DNA of 43,584 nucleotides from CAKMMH01 sp927798255 (GTDB taxonomy: Bacteria > Bdellovibrionota_C > UBA2361 > CAKMMH01). The position numbers were made by a program, and so were the translations under genes. The DNA lies in contig JAXFOK010000025.1 of assembly GCA_034180415.1 (NCBI GenBank), positions 1-43,584 of the forward strand, written 5' to 3'. The notes under the pieces were generated by a model. The model ran no database searches. It saw only the letters and a program-made list of their open reading frames with translations, and had not been told where the DNA came from. This document shows, piece after piece, positions 1-8,648 of this stretch; positions within the stretch are counted from its first letter, which is position 1, and every line of letters begins with the position of its first letter.

Positions 1-369
1 GTCTTAAAGAAAATGTGTCTTGTAAGCGACATAAATCATAGTGAAAAAGGTCAAGAAATTGAATCTGAGGATAAAATTCTTGATTATAAACTACAAGAAG
101 GTGCTTCAAACCTTTCTGGTGGTCAAAGGCAACGCCTTTCAATTGCAAGGGCACTTTTGAAGTCGCCACACTTATTTATATTTGATGAAAGCAGTGCAAA
201 TATTGATAGTGTAACGGCTGATTTGGTGTTAACAAATATTGAATCTTATGCAAGTAGCATAGGGGCTGGTATTGTCTACATTTCACATGATGAAAGCGTG
301 AGAGCAAGATACAACAATGAAATAATAGTTCAAAATGAAGCCTTTCCTCAGGCTGCGGTTAATTTTTAG
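1..369 (+). CDS. ABC transporter ATP-binding protein, C-terminal fragment
   Basis: The frame is open from base 1, so the 5' part of the gene lies outside the window; a downstream ATG at 13 is probably internal. The visible 122 residues are the end of an ABC ATPase: signature LSGGQRQRLSIARALL, Walker B LFIFDES, a D-loop-like SSANIDS and the switch histidine in YISHD. The LSGGQRQR form followed by IARALL is typical of exporter-type (ABCB-like) nucleotide-binding domains fused to a membrane domain, but the membrane part is not visible, so substrate and direction of transport cannot be told. The gene ends in a strong hairpin terminator just downstream. Confidence 0.9.
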   Translation, partial: VLKKMCLVSDINHSEKGQEIESEDKILDYKLQEGASNLSGGQRQRLSIARALLKSPHLFIFDESSANIDSVTADLVLTNIESYASSIGAGIVYISHDESVRARYNNEIIVQNEAFPQAAVNF

Positions 370-381
370 GTTACAGTTCTT

Positions 382-428
382 AAAAAACTTCTATAACTTG
401 TTTTTTTTAAAGTTATAGAAGTTTTTTT
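382..428 (+). terminator. Rho-independent terminator after the ABC transporter gene
   Basis: A 17-bp perfect stem (382-398 with 411-427) encloses a T-rich loop of about 12 bases and ends in a run of seven T. It begins 13 bases after the stop codon of the ABC gene. The A-run on the left side of the stem would also give a U-run on the other strand. Confidence 0.85.
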
Positions 429-731
429 CTTCTACCGTCTAAGATACCGGCTAAGATGATTAGCTAAGCATCGGAAAAATAAAAATATTATTCAAGTAGT
501 TATCTCTTAGAAGGATATTGAAATTTAAAAAATGTAAATCCTCTCTCATTTGTAATATTTTTGTTACAACTGTCAAAATTTAGTCTTAAATAGAATCTTT
601 TTTGTCAAAATGTACTCTTAAAAATAAGTGGAAAGTCAAAATTTTTACATACTATGACTTTCTAGAATTACATTTTAAAAATTATACATTAGGTTTTTAG
701 TCAAGGATTAGACTTAAGAAAGGATTGTTAC
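429..731. promoter_or_regulatory. Intergenic control region with three phased direct repeats
   Basis: There is no gene here. Three direct repeats start at 572, 604 and 635. The first two share GTCAAAATTTAGTCTTAAA with two differences; the third keeps GTCAAAATTT and then diverges. The spacings of 32 and 31 bases are close to three helical turns, so a dimer or oligomer could bind all three on one face of the DNA. A related sequence (CAAAAATTTAGTCTTAG) lies at 6593-6609 before the repeat-protein gene. No convincing sigma-54 (-24/-12) promoter was found. An operator or enhancer role for the sigma-54 regulator gene at 732 is inference. Confidence 0.45.
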
Positions 732-1847
732 ATGGAGTTACAAAATAATAATATAGTAAATGAATTTCCTAATTTTGAGGGAATAATTAGTAGTTGTAAA
801 GAAATGCAAAGCATTTTTGAAATTATAAAAAAAGTTTCAAAAACAGATACAACGATTTTGGTTTTAGGTGAATCAGGAACCGGAAAAGAGCTTATCGCAA
901 AAGCAATTCATACATTAAGCAAAAGACAAGGACGTCTTGTTCCCGTAAACTGCGCAGCAATTCCGGAAGAGATTTTAGAAAGTGAACTTTTTGGTCATGA
1001 AAAAGGAGCCTTCACAGGCGCTATTAATAAAAAGCAAGGACGCTTCGAACTTGCAGATAATGGTACAATTTTCTTAGATGAAATTGGAGAAATGAGCACA
1101 AAACTTCAAGCAAAACTTCTAAGAGTATTGCAAGACGGGAAAATTGACCCAGTAGGCGCAACAAAATCAATAGATGTTAATGTAAGAGTTGTCGCAGCAA
1201 CAAATAAAGATTTAAAAGAATTAGTAAAGATAGGAAAATTTAGAGAAGATTTATATTATAGACTTCAAGTTGTTCCTATTGAGCTTCCTCCTTTAAGAGC
1301 AAGACAAAACGATATTTCAATTTTATCTAAATATTTTATTTCATATTTTGCACAAAAATTTCAAAAAGAAATCAAGTTAAACGAAAACGTATTAAACGCA
1401 TTAAATGCTTACAATTGGCCAGGAAATGTTAGGGAACTTGAAAACTTATCTGAAAGATTAGTAGTCTTATCCGATAGTAATGAGGTAAACACAACTGATC
1501 TTCCAAGTTATATATTTAATGGTGATAATCAAATTTCAAATTCAAATGAATATATTTTAAAGGAAATTCCAGAAGATGGTATCGATTTTAATAGTTACAT
1601 TTCAAAAATAGAAGATAATTTAATTGAAAGCGCATTAAGACGTACTAATGGAAATAAAAAAGCTGCTGCCGAGCTGTTAAAACTTAATAGAACTACACTT
1701 GTTGAGAAAATTAAAAAGAAAAATTTACTTTGTAATTCAATAATAAAAGAAGAAATAAGTGATATTCGTCCAAACTTTGGTGCAAACTTTGGCACAAATC
1801 TTGATAGTAATAATGTGGGGTTCTCTAGAACTTTTCAAAATTTGTAA
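732..1847 (+). CDS. Sigma-54-dependent transcriptional activator without receiver domain
   Basis: This 371-residue protein is a bacterial enhancer-binding protein that would remodel sigma-54 RNA polymerase by ATP hydrolysis. The AAA+ domain starts almost at once: Walker A GESGTGKE (46-53), the sigma-54 contact loop GAFTGA (92-97), Walker B IFLDEIGE (113-120), the FRED arginine (about 171) and WPGNVREL (229-236). A Fis-type helix-turn-helix follows near 296-330 (NKKAAAELLKLNRTTL). There is no N-terminal receiver or GAF domain, only about 15 residues, so activity is probably controlled by level or by a partner protein. About 40 residues rich in Asn, Phe and Gly trail the HTH, which is unusual. 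The layout with a kinase and a second NtrC-type regulator downstream recalls FlrA/FlrBC or FleQ/FleSR, but no flagellar gene is visible. Confidence 0.9.
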   Translation: MELQNNNIVNEFPNFEGIISSCKEMQSIFEIIKKVSKTDTTILVLGESGTGKELIAKAIHTLSKRQGRLVPVNCAAIPEEILESELFGHEKGAFTGAINKKQGRFELADNGTIFLDEIGEMSTKLQAKLLRVLQDGKIDPVGATKSIDVNVRVVAATNKDLKELVKIGKFREDLYYRLQVVPIELPPLRARQNDISILSKYFISYFAQKFQKEIKLNENVLNALNAYNWPGNVRELENLSERLVVLSDSNEVNTTDLPSYIFNGDNQISNSNEYILKEIPEDGIDFNSYISKIEDNLIESALRRTNGNKKAAAELLKLNRTTLVEKIKKKNLLCNSIIKEEISDIRPNFGANFGTNLDSNNVGFSRTFQNL

Positions 1848-1864
1848 GAATTTAAAAGTAACTT

Positions 1865-2749
1865 ATGAAAATTAAAAGATTTTTTACAATAGCTGCAGTA
1901 TTAAACTTAATCTGTGTGTCCAATTCTTTGGCAGAACATCCGATAAATGTTCAAAAAAATGCCATTAATAAAGAATACTATAAGGCTATGGTATCTTTTG
2001 AAAGGCTTCCAAGACAAAAATTAAACAAAGAAGTTTTGCTTTCTGCAGCACAAAGTGCTTGGGCACTTAGTCTTCCAGATACTGCTATAGAGCTATTTGA
2101 TAAAATTTTAGATGACAAGAATATCTCTAATAAAGAGAAAGCAAAAATATATTTATACAAAGGTATAATAGATTTTCAGGAAGGAAAGTATTCAATTTCT
2201 CAAATTTTTGCAAAAAAAGCGTTAAGTTTTTCAAATGATATTTCAGAATCATTAAAATCTGCAGCTTTAAAACTTTTAGGAGATTCATATTTTAAATTAA
2301 AATTATATGGTGAAGCTAAAAGAGAATATATAGAAGCATTAAAATATGCTGATAATAACCAACAGCCATCAATTTATTTACAAAAAGGAATGGCAGAATT
2401 TTATCTTGGAAGTTTTGATGAAGCACAAAAAGATCTTCAAAAAGTTTCTATGGACAACGAAGATGCACCTCTTGCTATAAAGTTACTTATGAAAATTTTA
2501 CTTGAAAAGAAAGATTATCAAAAATTAAAAAAATGGATTGAAGTGTTAAATATCGAGTTTCCAGATGAATTTATAGATAGTTGGATAGATTATGCAAAAG
2601 TTAAAGTGGCAATTTCTGAAGATAATAAAAGAGAAGCTTTAAAAGTTTTAGAATTTGCTAAAGATAAATATCCAGAATCAGATTCTTGGATAAATTTAGC
2701 AAGAGCATCACTTGAAACTTATTTATGGAATAAAGGTGTTAAAAATTAA
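1865..2749 (+). CDS. Secreted tetratricopeptide-repeat protein
   Basis: The 294-residue product begins with a signal peptide (positively charged MKIKRF, hydrophobic stretch, likely cleavage after SLA near residue 23). The rest is all-helical with TPR-like pairs, for example around 90-125, 130-165 (LGDSYFKLKLYGEAKREYIEAL) and 170-200. TPR arrays bind peptides or proteins; a periplasmic location is inferred from the signal peptide. The gene lies 17 bases after the sigma-54 activator, and its stop codon overlaps the start of the kinase gene by one base (TAATG), so the genes are translationally coupled. A role as periplasmic scaffold for the regulatory block is inference. Confidence 0.8.
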   Translation: MKIKRFFTIAAVLNLICVSNSLAEHPINVQKNAINKEYYKAMVSFERLPRQKLNKEVLLSAAQSAWALSLPDTAIELFDKILDDKNISNKEKAKIYLYKGIIDFQEGKYSISQIFAKKALSFSNDISESLKSAALKLLGDSYFKLKLYGEAKREYIEALKYADNNQQPSIYLQKGMAEFYLGSFDEAQKDLQKVSMDNEDAPLAIKLLMKILLEKKDYQKLKKWIEVLNIEFPDEFIDSWIDYAKVKVAISEDNKREALKVLEFAKDKYPESDSWINLARASLETYLWNKGVKN

Positions 2750-3612
2750 TGTTAAATGAATGTAATGATAACAATATTCAAAAAGAGTTTATTAGCAACT
2801 CACCCGAGGTTTTTCTTAAACATTCGTTTAGTAATTTTATATCTTCTGCAAAAAAACTAGAAAAAAATTATGATTTATTAAAACAAGAAGTCGTTAAGTT
2901 AAAAGAAGAATTAAAACAAAAAGATTTAGAAATTAAACGAAAAGAAAACTTAGCGACAATTGGTCAAACAGCTTCTGCTATTGCGCATGAAATTAGAAAT
3001 CCATTAGGTGCGATGAAGCTTTTTATTTCAATCTTAAAATCCGATTTAAAAGAAAATTTTCAAGTTCAAGATACATTAAAACAAATTGATATTTGTATAT
3101 CAAGTTTAGATAATGTTGTTTCAAATGTTTTACAGTTTTCAAAAAATAACAAAAACTCATTTTCACCAATTAATATTATTTCAATTATAAAAGAACAGCT
3201 TGGTATCTTAAAATGTAGTATTAAAAAAGAAATTGTTGTAGAGGAAAATTATAATAACGATAATATTTTTGTTTTAGGTAATGAGGCTTCTCTTGGTAGA
3301 GTGTTTTATAATTTATTTTTAAATAGCATACAAGCTCAAAAAGAAAATCCATATATAAGAGTAAGTGTTAGCTTAACAGAAAAAGAAGTTGTTGTGCAAA
3401 TTTGTGATCATGGAAATGGAATTAAAGAAGAGATATTAAGTAAAATATTTGATCCTTTTGTTAGCACCAAAAATGAGGGAACAGGTTTAGGGCTCGCAGT
3501 TGTCAAGCAAATACTTGATAGTCATAATGCAAAAATTACGGCAAGAAATGGTGATAGTAAAGGACATGATGGAGCTAGGGGAGCAATTTTTGAAATAATT
3601 TTTAATTGTTAG
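2749..3612 (+). CDS. Cytoplasmic sensor histidine kinase (NtrB/FlgS-like)
   Basis: This 287-residue kinase has no membrane segment. Residues 35-70 form a Lys/Glu-rich coiled coil in place of a recognisable sensor domain. The HisKA H-box AHEIRNP puts the phosphorylated histidine at 80. The HATPase_c domain has an N-box (NLFLNSIQA, Asn192), G1 box CDHGNGI (219-225), F-box IFDPF and G2 box GTGLGLAV (244-251). It should autophosphorylate and pass phosphate to the response regulator encoded 26 bases downstream. Kinases of this short coiled-coil type act in FlgS/FlrB/NtrB systems, where the input comes through a protein partner. The target regulon cannot be told from this window. Confidence 0.9.
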   Translation: MLNECNDNNIQKEFISNSPEVFLKHSFSNFISSAKKLEKNYDLLKQEVVKLKEELKQKDLEIKRKENLATIGQTASAIAHEIRNPLGAMKLFISILKSDLKENFQVQDTLKQIDICISSLDNVVSNVLQFSKNNKNSFSPINIISIIKEQLGILKCSIKKEIVVEENYNNDNIFVLGNEASLGRVFYNLFLNSIQAQKENPYIRVSVSLTEKEVVVQICDHGNGIKEEILSKIFDPFVSTKNEGTGLGLAVVKQILDSHNAKITARNGDSKGHDGARGAIFEIIFNC

Positions 3613-3638
3613 AACAGTATTTTTAATAGGTTATTTTT

Positions 3639-5090
3639 ATGAATAGTAATTTAAAAATTATGGTAGTTGATGATGATGAGCAAATAAGAATTGCTCTTCA
3701 AACTATTCTTAAAAAAGAAGGATATGAGGTAAATGTGTTTCCAGATGCATTAAGTGCTTACATTGACCTTCAAAAAGAAGATTATTCATTAATAATTTCT
3801 GACCAAAAAATGCCAGAAATGACAGGGCTTGAATTTTTAAAAAAAGTTAATGAAGAATATGAAGATATTCCTTTTATAATGATTACAGCTTATGGAACAA
3901 TTTTAGATGCAGTGGAAGCCATGAAATTTGGTGCTGCTGATTTTATCACAAAACCTTTTGACGCAAACGAACTTTTGCAAAAAATTGAAAGAGTGTTAAG
4001 TCCTGAAAATAAAGAATTTAGAAATAAAGAAGCAAAAAAATCAAAAGGACGCCCGATTATCACAAATGACCCTATGATGATTAAAATTTTTGAAATTGCA
4101 GAGGCAGTTGCAAAAAGTGATGCGACAGTTCTTGTACAAGGAGAGTCCGGTACTGGTAAAGAGCTTATAGCAAGAATGATTCATGCTTCAAGTCAAAGAA
4201 ATAAACAACCGTTTGTTGCGGTAAACTGTGCAGCACTTCCGGAAACTCTACTTGAGAGCGAACTTTTTGGTCATGAAAAAGGAGCTTTTACAGGAGCTAT
4301 GACAAGGAAGATAGGAAAGTTTGAGCTTGCACAAGGTGGAACAATTTTACTTGATGAAATTTCGGAGATGGATTTAAATTTGCAAGCAAAACTTTTAAGA
4401 GTGATTCAAGAAAAAGAGGTTGATAGGGTTGGAGGAAGCTCGCCTGTGTCTATTGATGTTCGAGTCGTTGCAACAACAAATAGAAATTTAGAAGAAAGTG
4501 TAAGAAAAGGTGAGTTTAGAGAAGACTTGTTTTATAGATTAAATGTTATTCCTATTACGCTTCCACCATTAAGAGAAAGAAAAGGTGATATTAAACTTTT
4601 AGTAGAATATTTTATGTCAAAATATTTAAATGTTAAAAAGCCAAAATTAGCTGGGGAAGTTTTAAAAGAACTTGAAAATTATCCTTGGCCAGGAAATGTA
4701 AGAGAGCTTCAAAATGCGGTGGAGCGTGCTTCAATATTATCAAGAGGGCGAGAGATAAAAGCATCAGATTTTTTGCTTAAGAGTAGTAAAAGTTTATTAG
4801 CTTCAAAAATAGAAGTTATAAATACCGAAAATGAAAATATTAGCAAAGATAATTTCAATAATGATTCATATAATGAAGTTTTAAGTGAAAGTTTAACAAA
4901 TCAATTTGAAATAGATGATAAAAGTAATGAACTTTTAATAAAAAGTGGTATGACAGTTTCACAAATGGAAAAAGTGTTGATTTTAGAAACCTTAAAAGCA
5001 AATGGCAACAATAAGACAAAAGCTGCCGATATGCTTGGAATTAGTATAAGGACTTTAAGAAATAAAATAAACGAGTACAATTTAAGCTAA
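3639..5090 (+). CDS. NtrC-family response regulator
   Basis: The 483-residue protein has the full NtrC layout. The receiver domain (about 1-120) has acidic residues at 11-13, the phospho-acceptor Asp55 (IISDQKMPEM), Thr83 and Lys105 (TKPFD). The AAA+ sigma-54 domain has Walker A GESGTGKE (168-175), GAFTGA (215-220), Walker B ILLDEI and WPGNVREL. A Fis-type HTH is at the C-terminus (NNKTKAADMLGISIRTLRNKI). A linker of about 60 polar residues separates AAA+ and HTH. It is the natural partner of the kinase just upstream. Together with the receiver-less activator at 732 it makes a two-tier sigma-54 cascade plausible; that hierarchy is inferred from family precedent. Confidence 0.92.
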   Translation: MNSNLKIMVVDDDEQIRIALQTILKKEGYEVNVFPDALSAYIDLQKEDYSLIISDQKMPEMTGLEFLKKVNEEYEDIPFIMITAYGTILDAVEAMKFGAADFITKPFDANELLQKIERVLSPENKEFRNKEAKKSKGRPIITNDPMMIKIFEIAEAVAKSDATVLVQGESGTGKELIARMIHASSQRNKQPFVAVNCAALPETLLESELFGHEKGAFTGAMTRKIGKFELAQGGTILLDEISEMDLNLQAKLLRVIQEKEVDRVGGSSPVSIDVRVVATTNRNLEESVRKGEFREDLFYRLNVIPITLPPLRERKGDIKLLVEYFMSKYLNVKKPKLAGEVLKELENYPWPGNVRELQNAVERASILSRGREIKASDFLLKSSKSLLASKIEVINTENENISKDNFNNDSYNEVLSESLTNQFEIDDKSNELLIKSGMTVSQMEKVLILETLKANGNNKTKAADMLGISIRTLRNKINEYNLS

Positions 5091-5122
5091 AATTATTAAA
5101 ATTAAGAAAAAAGGGGGAAAGA

Positions 5123-6550
5123 ATGCTTATTTTCCTAGGATTTTTAATTGCATTATTCTTGGGATATAAATTTTACGGCTCTTATATTGAAAAAGTATTT
5201 GGACCAGATGAAAAAAGGGTAACGCCTGCATATCAGTGTAGAGACAATGTGGATTTTATGCCACTTCCCAAATACAAAATATTTCTTATTCAATTTTTAA
5301 ATATTGCTGGTCTTGGCCCTGTGTATGGAACAATATTTGGTGCTGTGTATGGTCCTGCATGTCTTTGGTGGATTTTACTTGGTTCAATTTTTGGCGGTGC
5401 TGTACATGACTATTTTTCTGGAATGCTTTCTGTAAGGCAAAATGGAGAATCATGTATATATGTTATAGAGAAACAGTTCGGAAAATATGTAAAGTATTTC
5501 TTTTTGATTTTTTTAGTATTGTTACTTGTTCTTGTTGGAGCTGTATTTGCAACAGGCCCAGCGACTATGCTTGCAGGAATGACCCCTAATATTAATTTCT
5601 TAAAAAATTTTTCCAATACTCCATCTCTTACTTTTTGGTTAACAATAATATTTCTATACTATTTCTTATCTACTTACCTTCCTATTGATAAAATTATTGC
5701 AAAAATTTATCCATTTTTTGGTTTAACATTAATTTTAGTTACAATTGGGCTTGGCTTTTCGATTCTTCAAAATGGAGATACTCTTTATAAATTATCTTTA
5801 TTTAAAAATTTGCATCCTACAAGCGAGCCGATGTTTCCAATTTTATTTATTACAATAGCTTGTGGTGCTATTAGTGGTTTTCATGCAACTCAATCACCTC
5901 TTATGTCGAGGTGTCTAAAAAACGAAAAAGATGGAAAACAAATTTTCTATGGTGCTATGATTACTGAAGCGGTAGTAGGGTTAATTTGGGCATGTGTTGG
6001 AATTTGTTTTTATAAAGATACAGCTTCACTACAAAATGTGATTTCAGTTTCTGGTCCAAATGGTGTTATTAAAGAAATTTCTAGTTCGTATTTGGGAACA
6101 ATCGGTGGAATATTTACAGTTTTGTCTGTTGTATTTTTATCTATTACATCAGGAGATACTGCTTTTAGGTCAGCAAGAATTACAATAGCTGATTGCTTTA
6201 AAATTAATCAAAAGAATAAATTAAATAGACTTGTTCTTTCAAGTATTGTATTAGGAACAGGAATATACTTAAGTTTGATTAATATTAATGAGCTCTGGAA
6301 ATATTTTGGTTGGGCAAATCAAACTCTTGCTGCAATTATTCTTTGGACTACTGCTGTATACTTAAAAGTATATAATAAGAATTATTTTGTAGCACTTCTT
6401 CCTGTACTATTTATGACAACTGTATGTGTATCTTATTTACTATATACAAAAATAGGATTTAACTTAAATATAGGTATTTCAATAAGTTATGCTTTGATTG
6501 TTAGTGCTTTATTAGGAATAATATTTTTTGTCCGTACTTCTAAAAAGTAA
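5123..6550 (+). CDS. cstA: CstA-family carbon starvation transporter (short form)
   Basis: This 475-residue polytopic membrane protein has CstA family landmarks near the N-terminus: RVTPAYQCRDNVDFMP, then NIAGLGPVYGTIFGAVYGP and GGAVHDYFSGMLSVRQNGES. About 12 hydrophobic segments follow. CstA proteins import pyruvate and/or peptides during carbon limitation. E. coli CstA is about 700 residues; this matches the shorter class that lacks much of the C-terminal region. The ribosome-binding site AGGGGGAAAG sits just before the ATG. The gene is 32 bases after the NtrC-type regulator and could be in its transcription unit, so regulation of carbon uptake by the two-component pair is possible but unproven. 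Confidence 0.85.
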   Translation: MLIFLGFLIALFLGYKFYGSYIEKVFGPDEKRVTPAYQCRDNVDFMPLPKYKIFLIQFLNIAGLGPVYGTIFGAVYGPACLWWILLGSIFGGAVHDYFSGMLSVRQNGESCIYVIEKQFGKYVKYFFLIFLVLLLVLVGAVFATGPATMLAGMTPNINFLKNFSNTPSLTFWLTIIFLYYFLSTYLPIDKIIAKIYPFFGLTLILVTIGLGFSILQNGDTLYKLSLFKNLHPTSEPMFPILFITIACGAISGFHATQSPLMSRCLKNEKDGKQIFYGAMITEAVVGLIWACVGICFYKDTASLQNVISVSGPNGVIKEISSSYLGTIGGIFTVLSVVFLSITSGDTAFRSARITIADCFKINQKNKLNRLVLSSIVLGTGIYLSLININELWKYFGWANQTLAAIILWTTAVYLKVYNKNYFVALLPVLFMTTVCVSYLLYTKIGFNLNIGISISYALIVSALLGIIFFVRTSKK

Positions 6551-6629
6551 ATATTTAAGATAGTTAGCAACCAAAAACGCATTTTAAACATCAAAAATTT
6601 AGTCTTAGTAATTTAAATTTTTGTTAAAA

Positions 6630-8603
6630 ATGCATTATTTAAATATTTTAAAAACTATATGCAATAATTTTAATAAATATAAGAATAAAAAAATTTTTTT
6701 TATTCTTACACTGATAGCTCTATCTTTTTTCAGCTTCTTTTTAGGAATATGTACATCACAAAGTATTGCTTCCGAAGATAGCATTATAGAAGATATGGTT
6801 AAAGATGCTAGTTCAATTTCTAATGTAGCTGATTCGTTATGTTTTGTAACCAATGATGGAGAGCTTTATTGTTCACTCTTTGATATTAATAATGATTCAT
6901 TAACAAAGGTTAATTTAAAATTTGATGTTAGTTATGTTTTGATTAATGAAAATTTAGAAAATGATAATCATAGTATAAATATTTATATTATAAATTCTAA
7001 AAGTGATTTATATAGTTTTAATAATATAACAAATAATAATAAAGATGAAATTTTAAATAGTGAACCTAGGTTTGTTTTGGCTAATGTTAAATATTTAAAT
7101 ACAGATAATAATAAGGTTTTTGCAGTTCAAGAAAGTGATGATTTAGATATCGTTTCAGCTTATGATGTAGATTCAGATGGTGATGGCGTTCCAGATTCAC
7201 AAGATCAATGTCCTGGCTTAAATGACAATGCCACATTCACATATCTAGGGAATTCGATGTACTATTATGGTACAACATATAAAAACACAGATGATATGGA
7301 TTTTGATGGTATAATAAATTGTTTAGATCCATGTGTTGATGAAGGTGATGATGATCCTACATGGGATTTTGGTATCGGTGATGAAGAAATTGTTTATATA
7401 AATGGGGGAGATTGTGAAGAAACTCCTAAGGGATATGATCTATCAGTATTACCAACAGATACGCCAACGCCAGTACCGCCAACAGATACGCCAACAGATA
7501 CTCCGACAGATACACCAACGCCAGTACCACCGACGAATACACCGACTGACACTCCAACAGATACGCCAACACCAGTACCACCGACTGATACACCGACTGA
7601 CACTCCAACGGATACGCCAACAGATACACAGACACCGGTGCCACCGACTGATACACCTATAGATACACCTACAGATACTCCGACGGATACACTGACGCCA
7701 GTACCACCGACTAATACACCGACTGACACTCCAACAGATACTCCGACAGATACGCCAACAGATACACAGACACCGGTGCCACCGACTGATACGCCGACTG
7801 ATACACCTACAGATACTCCGACGGATACATCAACACCAGTACCACCGACTACTACACCGACCGACACACCTACAGATACTCCGACGGATACACTGACGCC
7901 AGTACCACCGACTAATACACCGACTGACACTCCAACAGATACTCCGACAGATACGCCAATAGATACACAGACACCGGTGCCACCGACTGATACGCCGACT
8001 GATACACCCACAGATACTCCGACGGATACATCAACACCGGTGCCACCGACTGATACACCAACAGATACACCAACAGATACGCCAACACCGGTGCCACCGA
8101 CTGATACGCCGACTGATACACCCACAGATACTCCGACGGATACATCAACACCAGTGCCACCGACTGATACACCAACAGATGCACCTACAGATACACCTAC
8201 CAATACACCGACGAATACACTGACTGACACTCCAACAGATACGCCGACTAACAATGTGATTACTCCTAAGACAGAGCTTCCAAAACCAAATATTGATAGG
8301 ACTTCAAAGAATAAAATTAAAGTAAAGCTTTATCGTTATAGTAAAGCATCAATTAATGAAAATAGCTCGGTTGCTAATGCTACATACAAATATGTCATTC
8401 ATATTAGAAAATTAAAGAGAAATGGTAATCAGGATAAATTTTTTAAATTAGGTAAGAAAATTCTTGTCTATAAAAGTAAAAATGAATTTAACTTAAAAAA
8501 TTTTGATAAAGGAATTTATTCAATAAGATTTCAAGTAATAATTACAAAAGGTAATAAGTCAAGAAAAACAAATTGGAGTAGAAAAACTCTTATTGAAATA
8601 TAA
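6630..8603 (+). CDS. Secreted protein with calcium-binding TSP3-like repeat and large Thr/Pro/Asp tract
   Basis: I take ATG 6630 as start (657 residues); a TTG at 6621 is also in frame and no clear ribosome-binding site decides. Residues near 20-50 are a signal sequence (FFILTLIALSFFSFFLG) with possible cleavage after SIA. A globular region follows, then thrombospondin type 3-like Asp repeats (DSDGDGVPDSQDQCPG, DMDFDGIINCLDPC), which usually bind calcium. From about residue 275 to 545 the protein is almost only PTDTP and TPVPP units. The last 110 residues are basic and beta-rich, possibly fibronectin-III-like (IYSIRFQVIITKGNKSRKTNWS). This looks like a surface stalk between two folded ends; attachment or adhesion is inference. 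Confidence 0.75.
   Translation: MHYLNILKTICNNFNKYKNKKIFFILTLIALSFFSFFLGICTSQSIASEDSIIEDMVKDASSISNVADSLCFVTNDGELYCSLFDINNDSLTKVNLKFDVSYVLINENLENDNHSINIYIINSKSDLYSFNNITNNNKDEILNSEPRFVLANVKYLNTDNNKVFAVQESDDLDIVSAYDVDSDGDGVPDSQDQCPGLNDNATFTYLGNSMYYYGTTYKNTDDMDFDGIINCLDPCVDEGDDDPTWDFGIGDEEIVYINGGDCEETPKGYDLSVLPTDTPTPVPPTDTPTDTPTDTPTPVPPTNTPTDTPTDTPTPVPPTDTPTDTPTDTPTDTQTPVPPTDTPIDTPTDTPTDTLTPVPPTNTPTDTPTDTPTDTPTDTQTPVPPTDTPTDTPTDTPTDTSTPVPPTTTPTDTPTDTPTDTLTPVPPTNTPTDTPTDTPTDTPIDTQTPVPPTDTPTDTPTDTPTDTSTPVPPTDTPTDTPTDTPTPVPPTDTPTDTPTDTPTDTSTPVPPTDTPTDAPTDTPTNTPTNTLTDTPTDTPTNNVITPKTELPKPNIDRTSKNKIKVKLYRYSKASINENSSVANATYKYVIHIRKLKRNGNQDKFFKLGKKILVYKSKNEFNLKNFDKGIYSIRFQVIITKGNKSRKTNWSRKTLIEI
7452..8250 (+). 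repeat. Coding minisatellite (PTDTP / TPVPP units) with a 201-bp duplication
   Basis: The tract is built from 12-base units coding PTDT-like quartets, broken every 16-28 residues by TPVPPT. It is far richer in G+C than its surroundings because Thr and Pro codons mostly start AC or CC. Positions from about 7668 and 7869 begin two near-identical blocks, offset by 201 bases (67 codons, in frame), indicating a recent tandem duplication. The opposite strand is open for 286 codons only because of this composition. Copy number is expected to vary between strains and to be error-prone in assembly. Confidence 0.9.
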
Positions 8604-8640
8604 TATTAAAAAATCATCTGAAAGATTTTCTTAATATTAT
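8600..8640. terminator. Bidirectional terminator between convergent genes
   Basis: An imperfect inverted repeat (TAATATTAAAAAATC against GATTTTCTTAATATTA) lies between the convergent stop codons at 8603 and 8649. A and T runs on both sides would let it end transcription from either direction. Confidence 0.6.
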
Positions 8641-8648
8641 TACAATTA

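Noticed and set aside
7394..8254. 286-codon open frame on the minus strand (GVSVGVSVG-like protein)
   Set aside because: It is the shadow of the Thr/Pro/Asp coding repeat on the plus strand; it has no ribosome-binding site and only reflects repeat composition.
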